Part shown: in pieces, positions 1 through 11,639 of the stretch
Layout of the letters: each line of letters begins with the position of its first letter
How positions within the stretch are numbered: position 1 is the stretch's first letter
Source: Lumbricus terrestris
Taxonomy: Eukaryota > Annelida > Clitellata > Crassiclitellata > Lumbricidae
Direction of reading: 5' to 3'
Assembly (NCBI GenBank): GCA_949752735.1
Contig: OX457042.1
Location: 36,452,368-36,516,367 of the forward strand
Length of the DNA: 64,000 bases
The notes under the pieces: generated by a model
The model's database searches: none
What the model saw: the letters and a program-made list of their open reading frames with translations, nothing else
Told to the model about the DNA's origin: nothing
Translations under genes and position numbers: made by a program

Positions 1-64
1 AACTGGGTTACCAGGGCTTTATGCCCTGACAGAAAAGGCAGCAACTGTCCACTTCCAGGACTAT
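1..64 (+). CDS. METTL18: METTL18 exon (window exon 1, partial)
   Basis: Open from base 2 in one frame, encoding the stretch that follows SAM motif I and ends HFQDY. The donor is gtaagc at 65. The 5' end of this exon and all earlier exons lie outside the window. Confidence 0.85.
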
Positions 65-2371
65 GTAAGCTGATCTTTTATTGTCATAGAGATTATGGTA
101 CCATGGTTTTTCATGCCATGCTGGAGTTAATGACAATGCAATGCCAATGTTATTGTTTGGAAATCTTTTGCTAAGCCAATGATTCATGTGAGGTTGTCTT
201 GTTGTGAAAGTACTTTTATCCTTAAGTATTGCAGGGGGAGATTTGCAGACTGGAAAACTGAGTTCTGGAAGTGTTTAACCTAATTTTTTCTTATCATTAT
301 TTTTCATGCTGCCAATACCATTACCTAAGTTGCTTTCCATAATTTTTTGCCATGCTGTATGGGTAGCCTACCAAGAGGTGACAAGCACAGAAGCTACACT
401 GGCTGTGCCTTGTTCTTGCTGTTGTCATCTCTCAGAGCTACAAACACTCGACTGTGTTTCTGAAGGATAGATCGGTCTGAAGCATGCAGTGATATTTTAA
501 TCCGATATTTGTTTTTTTTAGTGATTTGATGTCATACTTCTGAAGTTTTGGAAAAGTTAAACGAGACTTTGTTGGCTTCGTTGCTGTGGTTTTCAGAACG
601 AGGAAGTGATAAGAAGACTGACAATCCCTAACGTTGTCTTGAATGCTGACGAGAGTCGGCTGAACAACTGTCGATTCTTTTCTGGTGACTGGGAAAGTCT
701 TGAGAAACTGCTGTTTCAGCCAACCGAAGAAAATGTTGATGCGAGGTAAGTACGTGCTCGTCTTTCTGAATCACGTATTAAAGGTGCTTCATGACAGGGA
801 TGCACCATAGCGTAGTGGTTGGCATGCCGTACTATCAGCTGAGTTATCAGAGTTTCAATACCTTTGAGGCAGCAATTTGTGTCGAGATTTCTGCTCGATC
901 TGCGCTCCTTAGCCAACTCCGCTATGATTAGTACACTGACCAATGACCCTTCGCTGTCTGTGGGAAGATCAGAAAGCAGGGAAGAGGATTGGCCAACTGC
1001 TCTTGTATGCCAACACAGAGAGAATGAAGCTGCAGCACTTCATGGCCATGCATACAAAAATCGTAAAAAATCTAGAGTGATTCCTGCAGCTAGCCTGAGA
1101 AAGCTGCTTCTGAGGCTAGCTGAGGGAATCGCTCTAGATTTTTTACAATTTTTTATGCAAGGCACACGCATATACAATTACATGTGTTTGTATATGATAT
1201 GAGAAAGTAGACTAATGAGATACATGATGTCACAATCAATATGCAGACTGGCTTCCGTGTGCAACGAGATGAGCTATGATGTAACAATTGTGTGGAAATG
1301 GTTAACGTGGCCAGTAAGTGCAGGCATTTGTTTGGCCAACTGGAATCGTTGTGTCATGCTGTCTAATAGTCTGCTTTATCAAATACCACACACAACCTAA
1401 TAACACAGGGCATGTTATTTTGAGCTCATATAGAAAGCTGGAATAATTATGAATATTTATGTTACTGATCGCCTTTTGTAAGAATTTGGATTATTATGAA
1501 CTAGTTTAAAGCTCTTGTTTATTAGTGTCTGTTTATGTGCTCTGAATTTAGTTTTGATTTCTGGTTTGGTCAGTATATGAGTCAAATGATGTCAATGATA
1601 CCTGGTACTTTTCAGATATGATATGATACTGACGTCAGAAACCATCTACAGTCCTGCATCATACAAAAAACTTCACAACGTGATGGCATCTCTATTAAGG
1701 CCAAATGGAGTCATGTATCCTTTACTTTGTCCTTCATAGTCTTCAGCCCTCTTTACTCTGAAAATCTGTTAATGTAATCTGTATCCAATTTCATATCACC
1801 CGTGCCTGCATGTTGTGGGTTGATAAGTTAAATAACATTTATATTTTAACATTTATTTTTCTTATGCTATGTTCTGATTATTCTTGTCTTTTGATTTACT
1901 TGCTTATTGTATAATGTCGTTGTAATTCAGAATGTTGTCTGCGACTGACAATGAAAGTCGATACTTACTTACTCGTAAAAAGGCATACAATAATTTTTTA
2001 AACATTGTGCATTTTTTAATCAGAATGGTGCACATAAGCTCTAGGGAATATTATTTGGTAGTTTCATAGAGAATGAATTTTTAATACAATTGTATGCTTA
2101 TTTAAAAGAAAATTTTATGACTAAATTGGGAATCTATGGTTATCAGTTTATGCTGGATTCTGCTTGAATGCAGCTTTATTAGGCCTTGACCAAATGATAA
2201 AGTTATCTTGCTGCAAAGACATGCTACTTTGGCGTGGGAGGAGGAACAAGAGAGTTTGAAGAGTATGTTCGCATGGAAGGTGTTTTTGATTTGACGGTTG
2301 TGAAGGAACTTGAAGATGGTATGGGCTCAGTCTCAAAGTTCCGTTTCTTTGGTCATCCGCGCAATATGTAA
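1..2371 (+). CDS. METTL18: METTL18/HPM1-like protein histidine methyltransferase (3' part, 4 exons)
   Basis: Seen: exons 1-64 (5' end cut by the window), 597-745, 1616-1714 and 2203-2371 join in frame with GT/AG borders and end at TAA 2369-2371. The encoded pieces are GLYALTEKAATVHFQDY, then LTIPNVVLNADESRLNNCRFF, YDMILTSETIYSPASY and NGVIYLAAKTCYFGVGGG, followed by a tail ending FFGHPRNM. Known: this matches the METTL18 (yeast Hpm1) family in order: the acidic loop after SAM motif I (HFQDYN), the PNVV..N segment, the [ND]LILTSETIY segment that replaces the usual post-motif, and the diagnostic YFGVGGG near the C-terminus. METTL18 methylates a histidine of ribosomal protein L3 (uL3) and tunes translation elongation. 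About 160 C-terminal residues are present; the GCG part of the SAM site is upstream of the window. The exon 4 acceptor has a weak pyrimidine tract. METTL9 is unlikely because it lacks this C-terminal motif set. Confidence 0.88.
597..745 (+). CDS. METTL18: METTL18 exon (window exon 2)
   Basis: Acceptor ttttcag ends at 596 and donor gtaagt begins at 746. It starts at phase 0 and leaves AG of the last codon. It encodes NEEVIRRLTIPNVVLNADE and then a CRFFSGDWESL segment, both hallmark positions of METTL18 (human PNVV.N and CRFFSGEW). Confidence 0.88.
803..870 (+). repeat. Degenerate tRNA-derived SINE head in METTL18 intron
   Basis: An A-box-like TAGCGTAGTGGTTGG near 808 is followed about 50 bases later by a decayed B-box (agagtttcaatacc). 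This is the usual head layout of a tRNA-derived SINE. The downstream body does not align clearly with the other SINE copies here, so the family is unknown. Confidence 0.4.
1049..1159. repeat. 111-bp near-perfect hairpin (MITE or small-RNA precursor candidate)
   Basis: The two arms (about 1049-1096 and 1113-1159) are reverse complements with only a few mismatches, joined by a 16-base loop at 1097-1112. The arm core is GTAAAAAATCTAGAG paired with CTCTAGATTTTTTAC, and the loop-proximal core is GCAGCTAGCCT paired with AGGCTAGCTG. It lies wholly within the METTL18 intron at 746-1615. It could be a foldback MITE or a long-stem small-RNA precursor; sequence alone does not decide. Confidence 0.7.
1616..1714 (+). 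CDS. METTL18: METTL18 exon (window exon 3)
   Basis: Acceptor ttttcag ends at 1615; donor gtatcc at 1715 is a weaker match to consensus. It encodes YDMILTSETIYSPASYKKL and then a helix ending LLRPNGV, matching the family's YDLILTSETIYNP segment. It ends with AT of a split Ile codon. Confidence 0.88.
2203..2371 (+). CDS. METTL18: METTL18 terminal exon
   Basis: The acceptor AG at 2201-2202 has a poor pyrimidine tract but is the only one that keeps frame. The first T completes the Ile codon and is followed by YLAAKTCYFGVGGGTREFEE. The exon ends FRFFGHPRNM and TAA at 2369-2371. The YFGVGGG motif is nearly diagnostic for METTL18/Hpm1. Confidence 0.87.
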
Positions 2372-4200
2372 TTTAGTAAATATTTCTACAGTGGACCTCA
2401 CCTAGATACCATACTGGATGACTCATATTTGAGTTGGTTGGTGCTTCATGCAAATAGTATTTTATAAGTTACCATATATATTATGTGAATTCACAACAGA
2501 GACAAGGATACATAATTAGTTTTCATATACGTGTTTAGTAGCCTCTGACATATGCATTAGTTTTAAAACTGCTTACTCAATAACCACATCAATTGTTCAC
2601 TTCAAACTTGACTAATGCTACTTCCATTTTTCTGGCTCGTCTTGAACGCCTACGAAAATTCAGAATGCTATCTTCATACTGTCACTAAAAGTCCACCACC
2701 TGGCACCTACCTATTTCGTAAATCGCCGATTCAATTGGCTTAAAGATACAAATTGCCTGCACACTGATGCAATGACAGCTTTACTCTCTTATGTTGTCAT
2801 CCAGCAACGACTCACACATTGTTTGCAACCAGGCAAACTGCAGTGTTACAGTTGTAGGCTTCCACTTGGTATTTGATGCAAATTCTATCAGGCTTATTGT
2901 ACAGATGGTACAGTTGAAACTGCAAAAGCCAATGCAGAGTTGCAGACCTTTTGAGTCAACGTCTAGCAGAATTTTGCGGTTTCAGCTTGAATGTAGATAT
3001 TAGAATTTTGCATTGTTCTTTGGCAAAACTGTTTTTTGTATTTTTTTAAACTGTGCTTCATCGTTGAGTGAAATTGTGCTTTCTGAATTGACATTGACAA
3101 ACTTCTACTTTAATCCTTTCAACACTTTAGCAACACGCATACTAAAAGCAACTAGGAACCAATGCCATTTGTCAATAAATTGTCAACTACCATAAATTGT
3201 GCTTTGCTCCCTGAGGCTGCTTTTAGCAGTGGAATATTTATTATTGATGTGTTTTTGTTTCATTTAACCAGGTGTTCAGCGAGAAATTCTTAAACTGATG
3301 TTGAAGCAGACCGTGTGAAAGTGACGTCCGTTGGTACATCTCGTCTGCTGCTTGTGTGACTTGGAAGCTCATACGTCCGTGGTCCTTGCGACCAAGTGCT
3401 TTCACGTTATTCGTCCTCGATTCTTTCTTCTCCCGAGATATATAGCACTTTTATTCTCAGCTTTTTCAATTGGTTTTTTAACTACTTTTGTGAATTGAAG
3501 CACGTTGTCTGCATGTAGATGTATTTTATTTTTGCATGAAACATGAAAAACATTGCAGACCTTTGTCGGTGAGGTATCTGCCAGAGAATCTCTGGGATTT
3601 GCTTTTATTGTAGGACTTCTATTTGCAGTTGAAAGAATTTGATTCCAAACATGAATTAAGTCTGGAACATTGAGGACATGAGAGTGTTGTGCTGATATTA
3701 ACGGATGTTGAGGTTTGTTTAAATCAAAGGTCGGTATCACAGTGACAGCAAGCTCTGAATGAAAGTGCCAGCAATGTAGTCGCACATTCATTGTTTAGCC
3801 TATTTTCACGACTTTTTACTTGTGAGTAGGATAATGTACACAACACATAGATTAATTTGGAGTCCACAGCACAAAATTCTGTCAGTGTAATCTATTCTCT
3901 GTAAAATACAGGGATTAGAACAAGCCTGTGAAGTGCTAACGTGACCCTCTTCTGACAATCGTGCTCCAGTTGATGTGCTACTATCGTTTTTCACCATTCT
4001 CTGCAGCCGATCTTTCCACGGTGGTATCCTACCACCTTCACAGAAATTGTTCAGTCCTTGTTCCTGTTCTTGACTGTGACGGGTTCAACACAGCTGACCC
4101 TACAGTACCAATTTTCTATCAATTGTTAATGCTGGAGATGCCTCTGGCTATGAGCTGCACTCCAGCAGTGTATCACATACAGATTGCTGCTTTGGTATAG
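2372..4200. other. METTL18 3' UTR / intergenic, no gene seen
   Basis: No ORF with recognisable protein similarity or codon structure was seen. An AATAAA at 3174-3179 is a candidate METTL18 polyadenylation signal about 0.8 kb after the stop; another lies at 4589-4594. The open frame on the minus strand at 3402-3791 encodes an unrecognised low-complexity peptide and is not called a gene. Confidence 0.5.
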
Positions 4201-4224
4201 TTGAGCTTTGTCCAAGCCCATCTT

Positions 4225-4480
4225 TGTGAGCTCTTGCTGCCCTACTTTCGATGCCCTGGCATAACCTGCTCATCCCTTTCACTTGTACATCTACCATAGC
4301 TTTTCAGTTGTCCGTCCAACGTTCTGGAACAGGCTGTGCTTGCTTCCAAGGGTCCACTCTGACGCATTCTATTGTAAACTCAAGTGTCCTTCCAAGCAGT
4401 GCTGAAGTCTGGTACACGCTGAGTAGTAGCCTTGAAAGGGAAGCTACAGAAATGTATGTAGTGAATGAAGTAACTGGTTC
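4225..4480 (+). mobile_element. Decayed CR1/L2-type LINE 3' end
   Basis: One + frame near 4295-4395 reads SFSVVRPTFWNRLCLLP and continues toward a C-terminal FYCKLK. This matches the C-terminal end of CR1/L2-clade reverse transcriptases (R.FSV.AP.LWN.LP ... FK..LK). It is followed by a 3' tail containing CTGAGTAGTAGCCTTGAAAG, the same tail seen at other LINE and SINE copies in this window. Frames are broken and there is no full-length ORF. Confidence 0.6.
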
Positions 4481-4766
4481 TAAAGCTTCTGTTAAGACTA
4501 TACACTAATGTGTCATTTGACAGAATACAGTGCCTGTGAGAACCACATAACCATTTAGAGTGGCTGGACCGCTCATCTACTGTCTGATAATAAACTCTGG
4601 TGACTGACCTACAACCAAAGTATTAATATAGCATTTCATGTTTATAGATCTAAGTTCTGCTCTGTTACAAGGCAGTCAGGTCACTGTATCGGCTGCTGTT
4701 ACTAGACATTATGCAAGTAATCACATTGCTATGTCTTTGTTCAGCTAAGGAAAAAGACATCAAATG

Positions 4767-4931
4767 TATTTATCCATAAGGCCACATAATTTATACAAAA
4801 GGCAAAACAAATATCCTCATTGGCCATATGAAGTTCACACTTCATTCTGGACATGTAGAAAGTGTGAAATTCCCAAGGCTTTGTCTCAAGACCAGCCTTA
4901 AAGATTGTGTCTTTGGCCTTATGGATAAATA
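4767..4931. mobile_element. 165-bp palindromic MITE
   Basis: It begins TATTTATCCATAAGGCCA and ends with its exact reverse complement, TGGCCTTATGGATAAATA. A second internal inverted pair (AAGTTCACACTT and AAGTGTGAAATT) makes the whole unit foldable. There is no coding capacity. A TA target duplication, as for Tc1/mariner-type MITEs, is possible because both ends start or stop at TA, but the superfamily is an inference. Confidence 0.65.
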
Positions 4932-6016
4932 TATTAATGTATTTATCCTCACTGTGTTGATTGATGAGAGGAGGACTCTTATGTAATGACCCTGGACAAG
5001 TTGTTAGTGCGGACTCAGAATTACTTGCACTGCTGTATACATAATGAATGCAATAACTACATAAATATTGTGTTTACTTCCAGACATAATGACAGAAAAC
5101 AAGATTCTGCTCACATTTTTACAATTTTTCGAGTGTTAAGTTCTATGCAATATTTACTATACCATAATTGAAAGGCAATAGGTTAACTTGTAATTCTAAT
5201 TTTTAATCAATCTTACATGCAATGAATGCTTTTTGTGCTGGCAAATGCCTTTGCTTAGTGCGTAAAGTAAAACCAAGTCCCAGTCTCCCACACCCATGAG
5301 GAACTTCGGGGTGTGCGTATTTTCTTTGCCATTTACACCGGTGCCGTTATGTTGCTTAGCAACAGAGGCACATGTGCTCAGACAACTTGCCCCGAATTCA
5401 TGGCTACATGGAATTGAACATGCAACCATATGATCAATGACCAAAATCTTAGTTGGAGAACTCAGACGGCCAGGTCATGCATATGCAAAGAAAGTAAAAT
5501 GTTCTTTTCAATTGAAGATTACTATTGAAAAATAGAAGGTCTGTAAGCATTTTAGGAAATACTTTATAATTTAGAATGACCTTAAAAGTCGTGAATTAAA
5601 ATATTCTAATCCCACACGTAAACTATACCAGTATTTCAACTGAAGCAACCTCATTTTAACTGACCATGCTCAAACAGGAAATTGATTATTATTCATTTGT
5701 ACAAAATCTTCTTGATATTTACTTTAAAATGCTTTTATTGTAATCACCATGATTAATAATTTGCCTTAGAAACGTAAGGGTGCATTATAATCTTCAGATT
5801 TCTACAATGCCCAAAGCCAAGTCGCAAGAACCAGCTTATTCACAGGTACTTAGTTATACCTAAATAGGCAAGAAAATTCAGGTTTGTACATCTGCATAAT
5901 GTAATATTTTTCAAGTATAATTTGTGTGCATTATTTAAGTAATTAGATATTTTTAAGTCGCTGTATTTTTAAAAACGTGTACGATTTTTGATGTTTTAAC
6001 TATTGATCTGCTTGCA

Positions 6017-6081
6017 GTATACTTTTCACTGTACTTTTCATTATACTTTTCACTGTACTTTTCATTATACTTTTCACTATT
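6017..6081. repeat. Short minisatellite (about 12-bp half units)
   Basis: Alternating TATACTTTTCACTG and TACTTTTCATTA blocks are repeated about five times in tandem in intergenic DNA. Confidence 0.75.
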
Positions 6082-6894
6082 TGCCTCAACGTCTGAACAT
6101 TTCTCTCTTTTGATTGATTGTTGTCATTTTCTACAGAGTTTTGTGATTGTTTTGCTCATTATATAACTGTCACTGAATGTATTGATTCCACATGTTTTAA
6201 ATCTTGTAGTGTTTGGGACATTTTGATGTTTTATTTGAATAAATGCAAACTACATATTTGTGTATTTTTCATCAGGCTGGTTTTATTTTCATTATGGATG
6301 AGTTTTCTATTAACTAATGATCTGCAGAACTTGAAAATTCCTTGATAGAGTATAATAGTATATTATTATTATCGCATATACTATTGACAATGTATTTAAG
6401 GTAGTTTTCAGTTGGTCTAAGTGGAGGTAATTGCTATTTAGCAGCTCTGTTTTCAGAATTTATTTTTAATTGTACCCCAAGTAAAAATATTTAATGTTAG
6501 TGTACCACCTGTGAAGGTAAGATCAAACACAGGTAGACAAATTCTTTTAAAATTGAAATGTAGCCTAATCATATCAAGAGAAGTAGATAATAAATCACTA
6601 GTATAAAGTGTTTATGCGAGCCGTGGGCTTGTTTCAACAGGCACAGAGGTGACAATAATATTATATGGTTTAATGTTTGTCAATTTGAAATGCCAATCTG
6701 TTTCTAGTTCAAACTTTGTATTTGGTTTTGATAGCAAAAATAACTGACAGGCTAAAAGAAATGGCTAAGCAAAGAAATAAGGGTGTAAAGTTCACATAGT
6801 TAGCACATAGCAATATATAAGAGCATGGCTAATTAAAGACAAGATGGATTTAAACTTCTTTAAATTATCTGCTCCTCGGCAGGTTTCAACTTCT

Positions 6895-7075
6895 AATGAT
6901 GCTATGCTTCTCTTAGCTGTGCTTTTCTATTCAGTTCGTTGTATCCGTCAATCACCATCCATCCCATCATCTGTCTCAGTCTTCCTCTCTTTTCTCCCTT
7001 CCAAACTCATTTAAAATTATGATTTCTCTCAGGAGGGAGTCTCCTCCTAATATGTGTCCAATCCAGTTCTTTAAA
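6895..7075 (-). mobile_element. Decayed LINE, C-terminal RT-proximal segment
   Basis: Read on the minus strand from about 7072 downward, one uninterrupted frame encodes WIGHILGGDSLLREIIIL, then EKRGRLRQMMGWMVIDGY. This matches the C-terminal W.GH.LR..SLL..I.EG...GKR.RGRPR..W signature of L1/RTE-like non-LTR retrotransposons. No stop occurs over roughly 55 residues, but nothing recognisable flanks it, so it is a short fossil. Confidence 0.6.
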
Positions 7076-8940
7076 CTACGCAAAGTTAATTTTTAATATT
7101 TTTACTAAGCACGTTCATCCTTTCAAAGGCGTCCGTAATTGGGATACATAATCTTAAATTCAATGTTATATCACAATATAAATAACAAAATTTCATCGAA
7201 AGTTCTCTGAACTCGGTACCTTTGTTCTATAGTTCGGTGAGGGGTTGAATTATGTTATAAAGTAGAAGCAGAAGCTGGATGAGCGACAAAACGTGGCTAA
7301 AATATGTTTTAAATAATAAACGGCGCGTAGTGGGTAAATGCAAGCCGCCCACTTTGGTATTAAGTTGTGGGAATATTATTTGATCAACGCAAACTCATGT
7401 ATTATCGCTCATCTAAAAAATGTAACAATACTTGTGTAAATTAGCCTAAGTATAATTTACAATAGAGCTATAATACGTGATATAACCTCTTACTCTAACA
7501 TAAACCAGAATTATAACGCTGACAGAATTTTTCTAAACCTCCAATATTGTTTTTAATTTAACATGTGGACATTTAATTTAATACGCGAACATAGATTTGA
7601 TTATAGATTACTTGATTCCGCACTTAATATCAACACCAGAGAGCAGACAGCGTAGCGGAGTGAAGTCATGATTTTATTCCTAAGCCGCTAGGCGTCAAAC
7701 CACCCAGGGACTCCTAAGTTCCTAACCAGCGAACCGAGCCAGCGACACATTACAATTGGCTTCCGTCGCGCTTAGGGATATTGCTTAGTATTATCATGAA
7801 ATTATCCAGTGATGCAGCACCAGCATAGTTTATTTCGAGCCACGCAGTCACCATACAAACTCTATAGGCTACATTTTTGCATTTGGACGTCGCCCTGGCA
7901 AACATGGACCTTCCTGGGTAAACATGGGCTATCTCAATCAGTTAGTGCCTCGACGTTGTTTTCTTTCTTCTGTTATTTCCCCCATTCATTGGGTACTTGG
8001 CTGTTTGGAGTGTACGACAGCGCTGACGAGTGATTATTAATAGAGTGGGTGAGCCTATGCCTACATAATAGGCCTATATCGCAATCTATAGAAATAGTCA
8101 CAGTTGCAATTAAAATTGCAGTTACTTCAACGCAGCGAGAACATGTAAACAATAAAAAAAGTAGGCCTATGCTTGATCATTGTATTCGATGGTGGAATAA
8201 TTGTAAACACTGATCGTTAGGCCTAAAGCTCTGGGTGGTCTGCTCCTAAGGATAGGCCTACTTCAAAAAAGGGATACTAAATTTCTTGCTCGAGGATGAG
8301 AATTGGCAGAGGTTATCCCCCCCGTCTTTCAAATAAGACCCAGAGTAAATTCTTCACTGCACACTTCAGCTCCGCATAAATGTAACAGAGTCATTACAAC
8401 AGATCCAGTGGCGGTGTGAATTAAGAATGACGAAATGAATAAGTAAGGAAAATGAAATAAGCTAATTGTGGTCATGAGCGACAAAGGAATAGTTTATAAT
8501 TATTGAGAAAATGATTTTTAAATTTACCGTGTGGTTTCGAAGCCACTGGACCAGTTTTATTATCGATATAAAAAGGGGCATTGCGATGGAATTTGTGGGT
8601 TTTGGTTCTGTTCCAGTGGTCCGCACCCGTTGCGATTTGTTGTTATGGAAACAGAGAGAGAGGCGAGAAGTGAGTCAATTCGGCTAGTTGACAAGACTGA
8701 AACCAAGACAGACTGTTTCGAAGCACGCAGTCTGATTTGACAGCTATCGAACCGCTTTCGGCCAGCCAACATCATGCAGTTTGAGTCAGTTAGAGCCATT
8801 CATAACTAATCAGTCAGAAAATCAATCAGCCATCTTTTCGTGCGCAAGATTAGGCCTAATAGGTCTTTCAGGTCCAACTTAACCTTTCCGAAGCGCCATC
8901 GATCGAAACCTACGTCGTTGGACCAAAGAAGTTCCTAGGT
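7076..8940. other. Intergenic, no gene seen
   Basis: AT-rich sequence without a convincing coding frame. Four TAGGCCTA octamers fall between 8.06 and 8.27 kb and a fifth near 8.85 kb. A TATA-like TATAAAAAGG at 8567-8576 is noted separately. Confidence 0.5.
8567..8576 (+). promoter_or_regulatory. TATA-like box, orphan
   Basis: TATAAAAAGG followed by GGC matches the TATA consensus well. No coding exon follows directly. It could serve an upstream non-coding first exon of ARID1 or an unrelated transcript, or be chance in AT-rich DNA. Confidence 0.2.
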
Positions 8941-8993
8941 CAAATGCTTAAACTCGATAACGCGCTCGTGATAATTGCCTAGATTGCTGGTTT

Positions 8994-9184
<191 letters not shown>

Positions 9185-9429
9185 TTTCGTTTATTCAACA
9201 ATCCGGTTGACAGAACGCAGTGTACAATTATGCAGTTGAAACAATTCTCAAGAACGCAGATCACAGAATGCACAAATCTTAACTATAGGCCTACTAGCTG
9301 AACAGACAGTCTGCAATACATGGCGCTAATAGCAGCCTACAAAGCAAGTCCGCCCAACGGGGGCTCGAACTCGCTATGTCGTCGAGCATGCCCTTTATTC
9401 AACATCTCATTATCATACTTACTTGCGCT

Positions 9430-9790
9430 CTAAACCCGCCAGGCCTACGTACGAAGCGGCGAGCTACGGCAGTCGCTCAGACTTCGTATCTATTTATACA
9501 GGCTCCACGGCTCCCATGCGCCGCCGCCGAACTCCTCCTCGTGCAAGGCTGTCATTTGGCGAACGAACGATAGGGTGAGGAGGGGTAAGTCGCTCATAGT
9601 AGTCACCCAGCGCAGCTACATCCGCCGCCGCCAACGCCGTTCGCCAGGCCGTCTGCTAGCCTGCCTGCCTGCCGCCCGACCGAGCGCTCAATACGCGAAC
9701 GCTGTGTCACTAGCCGATCGCTCGTCCGCGAAGGTTCACAGGGTGCTGCTATATGTACGAACAACATTCAGCGGCGTCTCAACATGCTAT
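9430..9790 (+). promoter_or_regulatory. CpG-rich stretch, possible distal first exon/promoter
   Basis: Visibly GC- and CpG-rich against AT-rich flanks, with CCGCCGCCG runs on both sides of 9580. A good splice donor (ggggtaagtcg, GT at 9585) sits inside it. It could therefore be a non-coding first exon of ARID1 spliced to the acceptor near 12850. No protein is encoded. This is inference. Confidence 0.3.
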
Positions 9791-10481
9791 GCTTCTCTTT
9801 AACTTCCTATACATTTATTTAGCGCAAGTTTAGTTCTAGTGCAAGCACGCCGGCTGGCTGAGGTATGTAAGCTGCAAGCGGTTCTATGGTTCGTTTTATA
9901 AATTGTATTAGGGTTGGCCTATTAGCAGAAAATAGCCAAGGTTAGTTTTATTTCATTGGTGTATTTAGAAAATTCGGTTAAGAAACTTTTTGATGGTAGA
10001 TTACAATTTCTTTGTGCCTACTACATGCTGAACAGTACATGTAGACTCCGACTTGAAGTGAGCAGTCTCTGGTTAGTTTAAGAGCAAACAAAGACTTGAT
10101 TAGTGTCGACCTCTGCTGAACGCAGCGATCCTTATATTGTGTTCCGCGTGTGTTCGTCGGCGGGGCTGCGCTTTATAACGGTAACAGCTCGTTGTTTCAC
10201 TGTCACATGGATTTTCCAGCAGAGTTGGCCAATCAAAATTAGGCAAAACTTGTCTATGCTGTTCTAACTTGTAGGCCTATGTTAGGTAATAATTATGTCA
10301 GAGCACTTGTGCTCTGTTGCTACATATGCCGTTCTACATTTAATAAGTAAGTAAGTAAGTAGTTTTGCGCAAGCTTATTTTTTACATGACTAGTTAACAA
10401 CTGCCTTAAAGTTGGCAACTTGTTGTTGTTGTTGTTGTTATGTTGTTAGTATTACTGTTATGTATATTAGTCTATGTAAGT

Positions 10482-10540
10482 CTATACAGCACTATTTCAC
10501 CTCCAGTTTCGTTGGTTCGTAATTTCGTCTTTTCTCACGT
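10482..10540 (+). repeat. Dispersed direct repeat, copy 1
   Basis: A roughly 60-bp unit containing CTCCAGTTTCGTTGGTT preceded by TATACAGCACTATT. It recurs about 900 bp downstream at 11374-11433 with a few differences. Confidence 0.7.
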
Positions 10541-11013
10541 TAATTATAAAAATCATGTTTTTCGTGAAAAGTCAGCAACTCACTCAAATCTTTTAATGAA
10601 CAGAAGAGCAATTGACTGGTTGAAAGTTAACTCTTGGTGATCAGTGTTACGTAGCCTACATAATGTGTAGCCTACGTTATATGCAAAGCAGCAGCTGTGC
10701 TGTTTCAATAACTAACGAGGCGGACATGCCTACACTTCAAACAAGGTTCAATGAGATTCGATGACACGAGCGCCTCTGGTGAACTCAAATGATGTAGCGC
10801 TAAATGAATTTGCAATTACGATTACATTAAGTTATATAGCGCCAGTTTATAAAACAGAAAAACAACAGTCAATTTAAGATAGTGCGGCCCGTATATTATT
10901 TTGTGCATAAGATCCCTATTTCAAAGGTTATAGATCATAGACATTTCTTTAGACTAGACGTTTGGCCTTCAGAGTGTAATTACTGGATTTAAATGCTGAG
11001 ACCGTCAATTTTG

Positions 11014-11295
<282 letters not shown>

Positions 11296-11373
11296 GTAAT
11301 TTTTATTACGCCCACTACAATCATTTGACTCATTTTTGTAGGCATATATTATGTCAGTGTATACACTGTATAG

Positions 11374-11433
11374 TTTATACAGCACTATTCGTCCTCCAGT
11401 TTCGTTGGTTCTTAATTTCGTTATTTCTTACGC
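11374..11433 (+). repeat. Dispersed direct repeat, copy 2
   Basis: Second copy of the unit at 10482-10540, sharing TATACAGCACTATT and CTCCAGTTTCGTTGGTT in the same order and orientation. Confidence 0.7.
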
Positions 11434-11639
11434 TAAATCTGAAAATTGTTTATAATGGCTACATGGTGAGGCTTTCTAGAATCGTTCTGACCACAAACTG
11501 GTCAACGTTATTTGCTCGACGAACCGATCATATCTGACCGATCGAAGAATATAGCGACTCGTTCTATGGTCGGAAAAAAGTGTCTAGCTTTACATTTACA
11601 TTGCATTGCACAAAGCGGATGCAAAACGATATCTATATT

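Noticed and set aside
3402..3791. 129-codon minus-strand ORF
   Set aside because: No recognisable similarity, no splice context, AT-rich surroundings; length is within chance.
9340..9400. Minus-strand tRNA-like B-box (GAGTTCGAGCCC)
   Set aside because: No convincing A box, stems or SINE body at the expected distance.
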